Shown here in pieces: positions 16,907-26,561 of a stretch of 54,090 nt of DNA. The translations under genes were made by a program, and so were the position numbers. Location: positions 1 to 54,090 of the forward strand of contig JAGCYI010000022.1 in NCBI GenBank assembly GCA_017960885.1, in the 5' to 3' direction. The stretch comes from Bacteroidales bacterium (GTDB lineage: Bacteria > Bacteroidota > Bacteroidia > Bacteroidales > UBA3824). Position 1 is the stretch's first letter. Each line of letters begins with the position of its first letter. The notes under the pieces were generated by a model. The model did not search any database. It was not told the origin of the DNA and was given only the letters and a program-made list of their open reading frames with translations.

Positions 16907-18952
16907 ATGGCTAAACGCAGCTACATATCGCAAAATCCGCAGTTCGATTATCAGAATTTGTACACACCAATGTTTACCTATTCTGACAAGATCTTATGGG
17001 CGAATGCTCCTGCGTTAAAGTTTTTAGATGTTGAGGATCTTAATGAGGTTGTAGGAAGAAGGTTTGAAGACTTTGCGCCTGGCATACAGCCTGACGGTCA
17101 GAGTATTACAGCTAAAATTGATTATGCGTTAAACGCTTCGCAGGGCAACGAACCCGCAAATATACATTTGCAGTTTTGCTTGCCTACCAACCGATACAAG
17201 TATGCCGAAGTTTCAGTGATAAAACTTCCAGAAAAGTTTCTCTTTGTGTTGCACGATGTTACACGTTATGCCGAGCGCGAAAACGAACTCCGATATCGTG
17301 TCAACCGTCTCGAGAAGGCAATTACAACAGGTTCCGACACTGTTTTTCAGCTAAATTTAAATACAAGGTCTTTTTATTTCTTTCCATCGTTGCTCAGGTT
17401 GTTGGGCTACAATACCAACCGTTCGTCGATTACTATGGACGAATATTTGGAGCTTGTATATGAAGATGATTTAAATTTGGTACATAATGTTTTTAAAGAT
17501 TTCGACAACCCTAAGTTTCAAGAGCGTTTCGACGAGGTGAGGTTGCGCTGCAGCGATGGCAGTTATATATGGGTTTGGTTCCGTGGTACGCTCGAAACCC
17601 TTGATTTTGACGGCAAACCTTTGATTATCAGCGGAACTGCAACCAATGTTAACATAAAAAAAGAATCGGAAAAAAGTCTTTTAAACCAGACCAGGCTTTT
17701 GCAAAAGACCAACAACAAGCTCTCTGAACTAAATAAAAAGCTCAAAATCAACGAAGAAAAGCTCACCAAGCAGTTCAATATTCTTGAAGCTCTCCTTTTA
17801 AATGTACCCGTGGGTATATATATGGTGGAATTAAAGACTCGCAATATTATGAACGTTAATAAAAAGGCGATAGAGATACTTGCGAACGACGACGGCATTC
17901 CTGCATCTATCGACACCACCACACACAAGCATTGGTTTAAGGCAAAGACAAACATAGAATACCCATCGGAACAATTGCCTATTGTAACGGCATTAAAAAC
18001 AGGGCGTTACGCAGAAATACGAGATCTCGAGGTACAGAAAAAATCTGGACGACGAATATCTGTATATATGGCTGCCGTGCCGGTGGTGGATTCGCGAAAC
18101 AATGTTTTTGCGGGACTTGTCTCGGTGTTTGACATTACCGAAACTGTTAGGCAAAATGACCTAATCAAAGAGCAAAACTATCAGTATCTTAGGTTGAATG
18201 AGGAACTTCGCATGGCTAACTCTGAACTTATGCTTGCCACCGAACGAGCCGAAGAGAGCGACCGTCTTAAAACATCGTTTCTCGAAAACCTCAGCCACGA
18301 GTTCCGCACGCCAATGAACGGCATTATCGGTTTTGCCGACCTTCTCAAAGACGACGATGTTGACGAAAACGACAAACTCCTATACATTGATATCATCCGC
18401 AACAGCGCCAAACAGTTGCTCGGTATTATTTCCGACATAGTGGAGATTTCAAAAATAGATACAGGACAGATTTCGGCACGGATGAACGATGTCAACGTTT
18501 TTAAAACTGCGCACGAAGTTTACAAGATAATTCAAAAACAGGCTGAGCAAAACAAAAATATAGCCTTCGACTTTATATGTGCTACTGAATGCTGCGATAT
18601 AGTAATTGTTACCGACGAGGTTAAGCTAAAACAGGTGTTTACCAATCTGATGAACAACGCCTTAAAATACACAAAGCGAGGCTATATCCGAGTACGCCTT
18701 GCCAAAGAAGGAGGAAACATTGTCTTTTCGGTAGAAGATACCGGCTGCGGCATACGGTCCGAAAACATACCCTTGATATTTAAGCGCTTTGTCCGCCTCA
18801 AAGACAGCGACGTTGTAGGCACCACAAACGGCGCTGGACTTGGTCTTGCCATAGCCAAAAGTTATGTGGAACTCCTCGGCGGCACCATCGATGTAAAATC
18901 AGAATACGGCAAAGGGTCGAAGTTTACGGTTAAGTTGCCGTGTAATCGGTAA
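16907..18952 (+). CDS. Soluble PAS-domain sensor histidine kinase
   Basis: This 681-residue protein starts 2 bases after the hybrid kinase stop. It has no membrane helix. The first 400 residues hold PAS-like modules: a first one around 15-120, a clear PAS/PAC unit around 145-250 ending in ISGTATNVNIKKESE, a coiled coil, and another around 295-420 ending in VSVFDITETV. A second coiled coil leads to HisKA with His464 in NLSHEFRTPMNG, then an ATPase domain with NALKYTK, EDTGCGI and GAGLGLAIAK. There is no receiver domain. Encoded next to a hybrid kinase, it may phosphorylate that protein's receiver or form a mixed relay, which is inference. Confidence 0.9.
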   Translation: MAKRSYISQNPQFDYQNLYTPMFTYSDKILWANAPALKFLDVEDLNEVVGRRFEDFAPGIQPDGQSITAKIDYALNASQGNEPANIHLQFCLPTNRYKYAEVSVIKLPEKFLFVLHDVTRYAERENELRYRVNRLEKAITTGSDTVFQLNLNTRSFYFFPSLLRLLGYNTNRSSITMDEYLELVYEDDLNLVHNVFKDFDNPKFQERFDEVRLRCSDGSYIWVWFRGTLETLDFDGKPLIISGTATNVNIKKESEKSLLNQTRLLQKTNNKLSELNKKLKINEEKLTKQFNILEALLLNVPVGIYMVELKTRNIMNVNKKAIEILANDDGIPASIDTTTHKHWFKAKTNIEYPSEQLPIVTALKTGRYAEIRDLEVQKKSGRRISVYMAAVPVVDSRNNVFAGLVSVFDITETVRQNDLIKEQNYQYLRLNEELRMANSELMLATERAEESDRLKTSFLENLSHEFRTPMNGIIGFADLLKDDDVDENDKLLYIDIIRNSAKQLLGIISDIVEISKIDTGQISARMNDVNVFKTAHEVYKIIQKQAEQNKNIAFDFICATECCDIVIVTDEVKLKQVFTNLMNNALKYTKRGYIRVRLAKEGGNIVFSVEDTGCGIRSENIPLIFKRFVRLKDSDVVGTTNGAGLGLAIAKSYVELLGGTIDVKSEYGKGSKFTVKLPCNR

Positions 18953-18987
18953 GCATATCGTATAGTAGTTATTCTCTTGGTGAACAT

Positions 18988-19317
18988 ATGTATCTAAATG
19001 CAATATTAGGATATATTGAAGTTGCTGTTGGGTATATTTTATTGTTGCTTTTATTATATGGAATCAATTATTTTATAAAAAAAGAAAGGTTATTATTTGT
19101 TACAAACATAATTATGCTATTTGTTATCTGGGCTTCTGTATTCTCATGCATAGAAGTCTGGGTGCTGTTTTTATTTTCGAGTAAAAGTACACACGAATAT
19201 GATATTATACTTTACCTTCCTCCATTTTATATAAAATTCTTTGCTTTCTTTTACTATATATACAAGATAACACAAGGCAATAAGAAAACGAATTCAAATG
19301 AATTGGGCATAGAATGA
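18988..19317 (+). CDS. Small hypothetical membrane protein
   Basis: The 109-residue protein is mostly hydrophobic, with helices at about 7-28, 36-64 and 74-92 and a polar C-terminus. It lies 35 bases after the PAS kinase and before the shared terminator, so it can be the last gene of that operon. The sequence is unusually rich in A and T. I recognise no family. Confidence 0.55.
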   Translation: MYLNAILGYIEVAVGYILLLLLLYGINYFIKKERLLFVTNIIMLFVIWASVFSCIEVWVLFLFSSKSTHEYDIILYLPPFYIKFFAFFYYIYKITQGNKKTNSNELGIE

Positions 19318-19367
19318 TTAACTAATGTAGAGTAAAGTATTCTGATTTTTAGAGAAAGACTATAAAC

Positions 19368-19402
19368 AACAAAAGGCGGAATTTTCATTCCGCCTTTTGT
19401 TA
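19368..19402. terminator. Bidirectional rho-independent terminator
   Basis: AACAAAAGGCGGA at 19368-19380 pairs perfectly with TCCGCCTTTTGTT at 19389-19401 around an 8-base loop. The A and T runs are inside the stem ends, so it serves both the kinase operon and the RRM gene. Confidence 0.88.
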
Positions 19403-19426
19403 TTTGATATCGGTATCAACCGATGG

Positions 19427-20149
19427 CTATTCGTTGCCGTCGGTGTATTTGCTTTCGTCGTTGAAACTGTCGTTTGACTGACGGCGCTCGTAGTTGCTGT
19501 TTTCGTTGTTGTAATCGTTATTGTTGTTGTAACGGTTGTTGTTGTAGCCGTTATTATTGTAACGATTGTTGTTGTAGCGGTTTTGACGGTAGCCGTTGTT
19601 GTTGTAGCCGCCTTGGTTGTATCCGCCGTTGTTGTAACGGTTGTTGTAGCCGCCTTGGTTGTAACCTTGGTTGTAGCCGCCCTCCTGATCTTCGCCTTGG
19701 TTCTGATTGTAGTTGCGGTATCCGCCTTGGTTGTTGTAGTTGTTGTTGTAGCCGCGGCGTTGGAATCCGCCTTGGTTGTTGTTGCGGTATCCGCCGTTGT
19801 TGTTGCGGAAGCCACCGTTGTTGTTGAATCTACGCTGTCCACCGTTGTTGAATCCGCCCTGAGGACGTTGGAAACCGCGGTTTTGGTTCTGCTGACCGTT
19901 GTTCTGGCGGGGAGGCAGTGCTACCGAAACCTTGATAACTTTGTCGTCGAGAGTGGCGCCGTTGAGTTCGTCGATGGCTTTCTGACCCTCTTCGTCGTTG
20001 GGCATCTCTACAAAACCGAATCCTTTAGAAACCTTGGTCTCTTTGTCGTAGATAATTTTTGCGGAATTGATAGTTCCGTAGTCTTTAAACAATTCATTCA
20101 AGTCGCTGTCAGTGAAGTCAGGCTTTAAATTTGCAATGTAAATGTTCAT
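19427..20149 (-). CDS. RRM RNA-binding protein with a long Asn/Gly/Tyr/Arg-rich tail
   Basis: Residues 1-80 form one RNA recognition motif: RNP2 IYIANL at 3-8 and RNP1 KGFGFVEM at 42-49. The remaining 160 residues are almost only Asn, Gly, Tyr, Arg and Gln in irregular repeats such as GGYNQG and RYNNN, with a short acidic end. Single-RRM proteins with glycine-rich tails are common in Bacteroidetes and act as RNA-binding regulators or chaperones; this tail is long and Asn-rich, resembling eukaryotic prion-like domains. The apparent 140-base 5' leader after the promoter at 20292-20299 could allow self-regulation. Long antisense frames here are artefacts of the repeated codons. Confidence 0.93.
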   Translation of the reverse strand: MNIYIANLKPDFTDSDLNELFKDYGTINSAKIIYDKETKVSKGFGFVEMPNDEEGQKAIDELNGATLDDKVIKVSVALPPRQNNGQQNQNRGFQRPQGGFNNGGQRRFNNNGGFRNNNGGYRNNNQGGFQRRGYNNNYNNQGGYRNYNQNQGEDQEGGYNQGYNQGGYNNRYNNGGYNQGGYNNNGYRQNRYNNNRYNNNGYNNNRYNNNNDYNNENSNYERRQSNDSFNDESKYTDGNE

Positions 20150-20291
20150 TGTTGTTAAAATAATAAAGTGTAAAAATATAAAATAGCATAGAATAAAATG
20201 GAGGTAGCAAACATTGAGAGCAAACTATGGGATTCACATTCGTTGCAAATTAAAGTTCTTTCCGAAGTCAGTACTCAAAATTATTCAAGTG

Positions 20292-20299
20292 CAAATGTA
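20292..20299 (-). promoter_or_regulatory. -7 box of the RRM gene
   Basis: On the minus strand the box reads TACATTTG, a perfect TAnnTTTG followed by C. It would give a leader of roughly 135 bases before the ATG at 20149. In the 212-base gap between the RRM gene and the zinc-ribbon gene I see no further gene. Confidence 0.55.
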
Positions 20300-20361
20300 A
20301 TTTAAATTTGTATTAATAAAAGTGTTTTTAAAAAATATTTTTCAAATTTTACAATCGTCTG

Positions 20362-21237
20362 CTAAATGTCTTTATCGAGGGGACGACCGTCGCCGTCGCG
20401 ATAAGAGCCTACCGCAATCAAAATAATGTCAACAAGCCACCACAAGCAGCAAATACCGAAAGTACAAAGTTGCAAAATACCTATAACCCAGTTCTTTGTG
20501 TAAAAACGGTGTATTCCTAAAAATCCCAAAAATATACACAACAACAAAGTAACCAAAAAACTGCTGCCCTTTTCCTGAGACGCAACGTCAGGTCTGTTGT
20601 AGTTAGTGCCATATGTGTTGCGCTGTTGTGCAGGAGGTGCGTAATTAATATATGGTGGAACATTGGTACCCGATGACGGTTGTTTGTATTGCTGATTCGT
20701 ATTGGTTTGCGGCTGAGAATGCTGCTGTTGAGCCGGCCCATCAAGCGAAGGAGCTTTGTCAAACTTTTCGCCACAGTATGCGCAGGTAGCGTCCTGAGGT
20801 GTAGTTGTCATACCACACTTAGGACAATATTGAGTGCCCGTATTTACTAAAGCATCGCAGAATGGGCAACGCAACGATACGGCATCAATAATAAGTCCGC
20901 AGTTGCGGCAATATTTTTTAGTAGACTCGTTTTGAGGATCCACAGAACCCGACGTCTGCACATCCACATGAGTGTATTGAGGCTCAGAAACTGGCGTCAC
21001 CGGCTCTTGGATAGGTGGCACGGGTGCAGCCGAAATGGAGTTTTCTGTAGCAATTGTTTTTGTAAGACTTGGGCTATCGGCTAGACTAAAGCCGCAATTA
21101 ACACACTGAATGTCGCCAGGTAGACAAAAGTGTCCGCATTTTGGGCAATACATGTTTCCTTCGGCAGGATTGGTGCCACAAGTTGCGCATTCAGTTGCGC
21201 TGTCTGGATTCTCTTTTCCGCAGGTTCTGCAATACAT
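20362..21237 (-). CDS. Zinc-ribbon and TM2-domain membrane protein
   Basis: The 291-residue protein has four short zinc ribbons, each with two CxxC pairs: Cys3/6/17/20, Cys31/34/45/48, and two more between about 108 and 160 (YCRNCG, CPFC, YCPKCG, CAYC). A Gln/Asn/Pro-rich linker follows, then a C-terminal TM2 domain with two membrane helices (about 228-285) and the family's typical GFLGIHRFYT motif. TM2 proteins are widespread and poorly understood; the zinc ribbons should face the cytoplasm. The gene begins 2 bases after the stop of the dCache-GAF-PAS sensor and is the last of that operon, so it may take part in the same signalling unit. Confidence 0.85.
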   Translation of the reverse strand: MYCRTCGKENPDSATECATCGTNPAEGNMYCPKCGHFCLPGDIQCVNCGFSLADSPSLTKTIATENSISAAPVPPIQEPVTPVSEPQYTHVDVQTSGSVDPQNESTKKYCRNCGLIIDAVSLRCPFCDALVNTGTQYCPKCGMTTTPQDATCAYCGEKFDKAPSLDGPAQQQHSQPQTNTNQQYKQPSSGTNVPPYINYAPPAQQRNTYGTNYNRPDVASQEKGSSFLVTLLLCIFLGFLGIHRFYTKNWVIGILQLCTFGICCLWWLVDIILIAVGSYRDGDGRPLDKDI

Positions 21238-21239
21238 GG

Positions 21240-23693
21240 CTATTTATCGTTAAGTTTTTTATCTGATGAATCTTTGTTGTCGTTTTTATTGTCGTGATGG
21301 CTGACGGCTGCTTTCAATTGCGCCTCAAGCTCTTTAATCTTGTTCTCAAGTTCCTCCTGATGTTTCTTGTTTTCGGTAATGTCGATAGCAAAATAGAGAA
21401 TCTTGGTGATTTTTCCTTCGTAATTATAATAAGGTGTGTATGTAGACCACAGCCAGCGAACTTCGCCGCTCTTGGTAAAGCGTTTCATCTCTTTTTCGTA
21501 GAACTGACCCGTGGTAGACACGTTCTTGATAACGGTTTCGAGTTCCTCGCGTTCGGTTTTTACAAGGTCGAGCACGTTCACACCCTGAATTTCCGACAAG
21601 TCGTCGTAGTGCATATTTTTCAGATACTTGTCGTTGGCAGTTAGCAGCACGCCCTCGGTGGTGTATTCTATAGTAAGAATAGTGTTGTTGACGGCATCGA
21701 TAAGGCCCTTCATATCCGCCTCGCGTTCGAGCGATTTCTGCTGCTCGGCTTTCAGCTCCTTGATGTTGTCTTGCATGAGCTTCTCGTTTTTAGCCAGGGT
21801 GGCGGCTTGAGAACGGAACTGCTGCATAAGCTGCTCTGTCTTGGTATTGATACGTGCTGTAACAAGTGCGCTTGCCACTGTATCTGCCATAGTTTCAAGG
21901 AATTTCTTTTCGTAATCTTTCAATTCGCGGATAAATGCGATCTCCAACACTGCTATAAGTTCCTCATCGTAGAGCAACGGCACAATAGCGAGGTATTTAG
22001 GTTTTGCCTTGCCCAAGCCCGACATCACAGTGATATAGTCGTCGGGCAGGTTGTCTAAATAGATAGTGCGTTTTTCGAGTGCGCATGTACCCACAAGACC
22101 TACGCCTTTTTGAATCTTAATTTTCAAAGCCTTCTTTTTTCCAAGGGCTACAGCCGAAACCAATTGCAGATATTGTCCGTCGTCTTCGTTAAGGAGCAAA
22201 TAAATACCGCCCAACACGGCATCGGTATATTTGAGAAGGTTGAGCAATATATTGTCGCACAAGAGGTCCACTTGGTTTGTGCCAATGCGCATAGAATCGT
22301 TGATGAGTGCGATACCTTGTTTTATCCAATTTTGGCGAGCCTCGTTTTCTTTGCGCTCGTTTTCCGACGAAGCAATTAGCCGGAGGGTCTCCAACATCTT
22401 GTTGTAGCTCTGCTGAAACTTGTTGTCCTTGGGCAGAGTGTCGAGCGTGTCGTTGTAGCGGTGTTCCTCTATCTCACGGTTCAGGTCTCTGATTTTAACA
22501 AATGTGCTGTGATGACGTTGCATAATGTTGTCGATGTGGCGGAGCTCAGGAATATAAAGACCGCTAACCGACTCGTAGCTTGCATCCACATCTGTGATAC
22601 GTTGGCTTTTTTGTGTAAGCTGGTTGATCTGGAGAGTGTACTGACGACGGAAAACCACTATCAACAAAACCAAAAGTAGGAACACCGCCACGCCGAGTCC
22701 TGCAGACTTGGCAAGGAAAATGTTGCCCGACACAGATATATCCGAACTGTCGGCAACGGCGCACACGCAGTAGTGGAAATTATAATCGTCCATCTTAAAA
22801 TTGCGTCCGATCACATACTCGTCGTTTTGGTAGGTTTCAAAGTTTTCGTGACGGCGGAATTTCAAGAAATAATAGTCGCTGTTTTCGGGGAAAAGGTTGG
22901 CGAAGTTCTTGCCTATAAGCAATTTCTTTTCGGGAGAGGCGATAATCTGACCGTCGGAGGTGATTACCGTTATGCCAAATTTCTTAGGAATATCAATCTC
23001 GGCAATGCTGGAAGTAATGCTGTTGATACTAAAGTCAGCTCCAATCACGCCCAAAAGCCTTGTACCGAATTTCAAAGGTGAGGTCACCTGCATGATGAGA
23101 ATGTTTTTGGCATTCTCGCGGATAAGACCGGGATGTCCAAAGGCTATGCTGTTGCGGGTTTTATAGTAATAATAGGAGTTGATGTCGTTTTTGTCGTTGT
23201 AGTTTTTCACGTAGTCGCGCTCCACAATGCCCTCGCTGTTTTTGGTGAAAATAGGGATAAAGCGGCCGGTGGAGTCGTGATACTCTTTCAATACGTAAAG
23301 CGAGTCGAGCCCGTCAAACATCTGTGGTTCCCACACAGTAAATAGGGTTTTCATGTCGGGTTCGTCGGCAATATTTTCGGAGAGCACCACAGCCGCTTGG
23401 TCGCGGGTAAGGTCAAACTGCAGTTCGGGATTTCCAATCTGGTTAAACCAAGTGGTAAGCTTCTTTATTTTAGCTGCATAAAGTTCCAACGAAGAGGCGA
23501 CTTGGTCAGACACCCTAGCCACAGACTGTTCCATCTGTTCTTTTGTTTCGTTGATATAACGCTGACGACCAACAAGTCCGATAACCACAGCAATTACCAT
23601 AATCACAACGAAAGATATCACAGAGTAGGCCGCATAAAAGTTGTACGACTGCTTCAGAAGGGTGTTTATTTTTGTCTTAATATTCTTAAACAT
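21240..23693 (-). CDS. dCache-GAF-PAS sensor protein without output domain
   Basis: The 817-residue protein has a membrane helix at about 20-42, an extracytoplasmic dCache-like sensor to about 320 (with FGITVITSDGQIIASP and GVIGADFSI typical of Cache folds), a second helix near 322-345, a linker and coiled coil, a GAF domain at about 465-620 (GVGLVGTCALEKRTIYLDNLP), a further coiled coil, and a PAS/PAC unit at about 665-780 ending in YFAIDITENKK. It ends in a short coiled coil and a charged tail. No histidine kinase, cyclase, MCP or phosphatase domain is present. It lies 4 bases after its paralogue upstream. It may pass its signal by direct protein contact. Confidence 0.85.
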   Translation of the reverse strand: MFKNIKTKINTLLKQSYNFYAAYSVISFVVIMVIAVVIGLVGRQRYINETKEQMEQSVARVSDQVASSLELYAAKIKKLTTWFNQIGNPELQFDLTRDQAAVVLSENIADEPDMKTLFTVWEPQMFDGLDSLYVLKEYHDSTGRFIPIFTKNSEGIVERDYVKNYNDKNDINSYYYYKTRNSIAFGHPGLIRENAKNILIMQVTSPLKFGTRLLGVIGADFSINSITSSIAEIDIPKKFGITVITSDGQIIASPEKKLLIGKNFANLFPENSDYYFLKFRRHENFETYQNDEYVIGRNFKMDDYNFHYCVCAVADSSDISVSGNIFLAKSAGLGVAVFLLLVLLIVVFRRQYTLQINQLTQKSQRITDVDASYESVSGLYIPELRHIDNIMQRHHSTFVKIRDLNREIEEHRYNDTLDTLPKDNKFQQSYNKMLETLRLIASSENERKENEARQNWIKQGIALINDSMRIGTNQVDLLCDNILLNLLKYTDAVLGGIYLLLNEDDGQYLQLVSAVALGKKKALKIKIQKGVGLVGTCALEKRTIYLDNLPDDYITVMSGLGKAKPKYLAIVPLLYDEELIAVLEIAFIRELKDYEKKFLETMADTVASALVTARINTKTEQLMQQFRSQAATLAKNEKLMQDNIKELKAEQQKSLEREADMKGLIDAVNNTILTIEYTTEGVLLTANDKYLKNMHYDDLSEIQGVNVLDLVKTEREELETVIKNVSTTGQFYEKEMKRFTKSGEVRWLWSTYTPYYNYEGKITKILYFAIDITENKKHQEELENKIKELEAQLKAAVSHHDNKNDNKDSSDKKLNDK

Positions 23694-23697
23694 AACT

Positions 23698-26490
23698 CTA
23701 TCCTTCTTTTAAAATGCTGCCGATGAGCATTATACGCTCAACGTCGCCTTTTGTGTTAATAATTGGGTATTCGTTGGCCATAACGGTGGTCTTTTTGCCG
23801 GTATTTCCCGAAACAAAACGCAGTTTTTCCGAGAGTTCCTTGCCTTGCAAAAGCATAGAGAGCGAGGTATCGAAAAGCACAACCGCCTCAGGCACAAGGA
23901 ATTCGGTAAGGTCGTGGTTTACAGCCGTGCCCACGCCCATCATCATCATATTGGTAAACATGCTGTTGGCATAGAGTATAATGCCACGCCTGTTGAAGTC
24001 GATGCGCACCATACAACGGTCGAAGGTTTCGGTAAAGGCTTTCACCTCCTGCTCGCGGTCTTCGATAAACTTCTGTTTGTCTAAGAGTTCCTTCTCTTTT
24101 TCGTTCATCTTGTCCATCTGACGGTTGATTTCGCGCTCCTGCATACGCAGCTGGCGTTCGAGAACTTTGGTTTCCGAAACGTCCATGCCTATGTTGATAA
24201 TTTTCAACACGTTGCCTTTGTCGTCGAGGATGGGTGAGAATGTCTCCGAAATCCACACTTTTTTCTGCTTTGTGTCGATAGATTCCACCAACGAGCGGGT
24301 TTGCCCGTGGCGTATGTCGTCCCAAAACTTGCGGTAATCTTTGTTGTCGGGTTTGAACGATGATATGTCGGTGTGGTTTTTACCAATAAGCTCTTCTTCA
24401 GATACTTGCAAAAGGTCGGTGACTCTGGGGTTTACACGTGTAATTGTTCCGTCTTTGTCGTATTCGGTAACAAGCGATGTGGCTTCCACAGCACGGAAAA
24501 GACCCTTCATCTCTGTATCCTTATTCTCAGCCTCCTCTTTAAGGCGTCGCATTTCGGCAAGGTTTCGGCGCATCTCCACTTCCTGAATCTTCATGAGCTT
24601 ACTTTGCTCTTGGCTCTTTTGGAGAAGCGACTCGGTGCGCTCGCTGATTTTCAAGCCCGATATTGCGCTGGCGATACTCTCGGCAATGCGTTCGAGGAAT
24701 GTAATCTCGTGAGGCTCAAACACCTTGAACGAGGCGATTTCTATCATTCCGCTGTTTTTGTTGTTGAATATCAGCGGCACAATCACAAGGTTTTTGGGCT
24801 CGGCGTCGCCAAGTCCGCTAACAATCTTTATATAGTTTTCGGGCAGTTCGGTAAGGTTGATGATGCGGCTCTCGTGATATGCGCGACCAAGTAGTCCCTC
24901 GTCTACCGAAAAACTTGCCTGTATGAGTTTCTGTTTTTCGTATGCGTAACAAGCAGCCATATCGAGAGTTACGTGTTCGGGGTTTTCTTCGTTGGTGAAA
25001 TATAGCGCACCCTGATTGGCTCCAAGATATTTAACTATATTGCTAATGATGTTGTAGGCAAGCACCTGACGGTCTTGTCCATGGAAACGGAGTATTTCTA
25101 TAAACTTGGTGATTCCAGCGTTTACCCAGTCGGAATGTTCCTCTTCTTCTTGCCGTTTGCGGTTTTCCTGACTATTGATAGTGAGTTTTTTTCTGAGGGC
25201 AGCCACCATGTCGGCTTCGGTATCCTTGCCGGGCTCTATCTCTTCGGGAGAGTCAAAATCGCCTTCGGTAATTTTTTCGATACACTTGATACGCTGGTTT
25301 TTGATGGTAACTATGTCGGTGACATACTGCTCAAGTTCGGCTATCTCTTTGGGTTCAAAAACAGATGTGCGGGTTTGTGTTTCGGGCAGCTGTCCTTTTG
25401 CTATATGAATAACAGTTTGACGGATTTTGTTAAACAGCCTGAAAAACAGCATATTCATAAACACCGAAATAATTGCGGTAAACAAACATCCAAGAGCAAG
25501 GGCAACAATAATGAGTGTGAGTTCCGAACGGTCAATTTTAAGTTCCGACTCGGGACAGCATACACCAATGTAAGTATCTAATTCTTTGACATATAATGTT
25601 TTTTGACGCACTTCTAAATCTTTGTCGGGCATCATATATGTTTCGGTAACTATGCCACTGGTTTCGGAGGCTTGCTTAATCTTGTTTACCAATCTTACTG
25701 TGTGCAGGCTCTCTTTGCTCGACATCTCAGGATGGATATACATATTGCCCGAAAGGCTTACAGCAAAGAGGTATCCCGACTGCCCAAAGGTTTGGTTTTT
25801 GATATATTCCACAGTTTCGCGCGTTAATCCAAACGGACGCATACACGAAATCATACCATTGATTTTTGAGTTGATATACAGCGGGAAAAACGATGCCACA
25901 TACTGTTTTTTCAAAATGGTGAGGTTTCCAGTGTAAATCTCGGCGTTTTCAACAATGGGAATAATCTCGCTACTGTTTGGAATAAAAATATCGTTGAGGA
26001 GCGACCTGTCGGAATGGTCAAAGTTTGAGGCACTATTAAGATAGCCCTCCGGCATTTTTTGATATATAGCCGACACCGAACCTGTAAGGCTGTAAACATT
26101 GTCGATTATGGTTTGAACGGCAGAAATATCGCGACCACGAATAGTCCAGCGCGGTACTTTGCGGTAGAATGTCTCTCCGGTAACAAAGTCGGTAACCTGA
26201 CGCGAAACAGAGTCTTTTTCCTCGGTTATCTGTCCACCCTGACGCAAGAAATGGATAAACAAGCGGAGACTTTCGGAAGCTTTGTCGCACGAGGTTTTGT
26301 TTTCGATTAAAAGGCGGTCGCGGAGGTTGTTAACGGCAGTAAGCATCTTTTCGTCGGTCTGCTGCTCGCTCTCGGTATTGCGACTTATGATTACAAGTAT
26401 GCCCACAATGGTATATACTGCTATTGAAAACAATACCAGAAATATGTTTAAATTTCGGCGGAGCTTATTTTGCTTTATGTCGTTATTCAT
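23698..26490 (-). CDS. dCache-HAMP-GAF-PAS-PAS sensor protein without output domain
   Basis: This 930-residue protein is a longer paralogue of the next gene. A helix at 14-34, an extracytoplasmic dCache-like region to about 320, a helix near 327-350 and a HAMP-like linker are followed by a GAF domain at about 460-620 (DEGLLGRAYHESRIINLTELP), a coiled coil, a PAS/PAC unit at about 670-785 ending in INIGMDVSETK, a second coiled coil, and a last PAS domain at about 820-930. The C-terminus is the PAS domain itself; no enzymatic output is encoded. The shared LPE/DxYIxxxSGLGxAxPK stretch in the GAF domains of both proteins shows common descent. It is the first gene of a three-gene operon. Confidence 0.85.
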   Translation of the reverse strand: MNNDIKQNKLRRNLNIFLVLFSIAVYTIVGILVIISRNTESEQQTDEKMLTAVNNLRDRLLIENKTSCDKASESLRLFIHFLRQGGQITEEKDSVSRQVTDFVTGETFYRKVPRWTIRGRDISAVQTIIDNVYSLTGSVSAIYQKMPEGYLNSASNFDHSDRSLLNDIFIPNSSEIIPIVENAEIYTGNLTILKKQYVASFFPLYINSKINGMISCMRPFGLTRETVEYIKNQTFGQSGYLFAVSLSGNMYIHPEMSSKESLHTVRLVNKIKQASETSGIVTETYMMPDKDLEVRQKTLYVKELDTYIGVCCPESELKIDRSELTLIIVALALGCLFTAIISVFMNMLFFRLFNKIRQTVIHIAKGQLPETQTRTSVFEPKEIAELEQYVTDIVTIKNQRIKCIEKITEGDFDSPEEIEPGKDTEADMVAALRKKLTINSQENRKRQEEEEHSDWVNAGITKFIEILRFHGQDRQVLAYNIISNIVKYLGANQGALYFTNEENPEHVTLDMAACYAYEKQKLIQASFSVDEGLLGRAYHESRIINLTELPENYIKIVSGLGDAEPKNLVIVPLIFNNKNSGMIEIASFKVFEPHEITFLERIAESIASAISGLKISERTESLLQKSQEQSKLMKIQEVEMRRNLAEMRRLKEEAENKDTEMKGLFRAVEATSLVTEYDKDGTITRVNPRVTDLLQVSEEELIGKNHTDISSFKPDNKDYRKFWDDIRHGQTRSLVESIDTKQKKVWISETFSPILDDKGNVLKIINIGMDVSETKVLERQLRMQEREINRQMDKMNEKEKELLDKQKFIEDREQEVKAFTETFDRCMVRIDFNRRGIILYANSMFTNMMMMGVGTAVNHDLTEFLVPEAVVLFDTSLSMLLQGKELSEKLRFVSGNTGKKTTVMANEYPIINTKGDVERIMLIGSILKEG

Positions 26491-26561
26491 TTATAATCAA
26501 TATGTTGCAACCATAACGCCTTTTATTGGGCTTATTTGATTTAGTATATGTCTACTAATAT

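Noticed and set aside
19474..20128. Tandem GTTGTT/GGTTGT-like repeats and antisense Cys- or Val-rich frames, at first sight a DNA repeat array
   Set aside because: The repeats are the codons of the Asn/Gly/Tyr-rich tail of the RRM protein; spacing is irregular and there are no spacers as in CRISPR.
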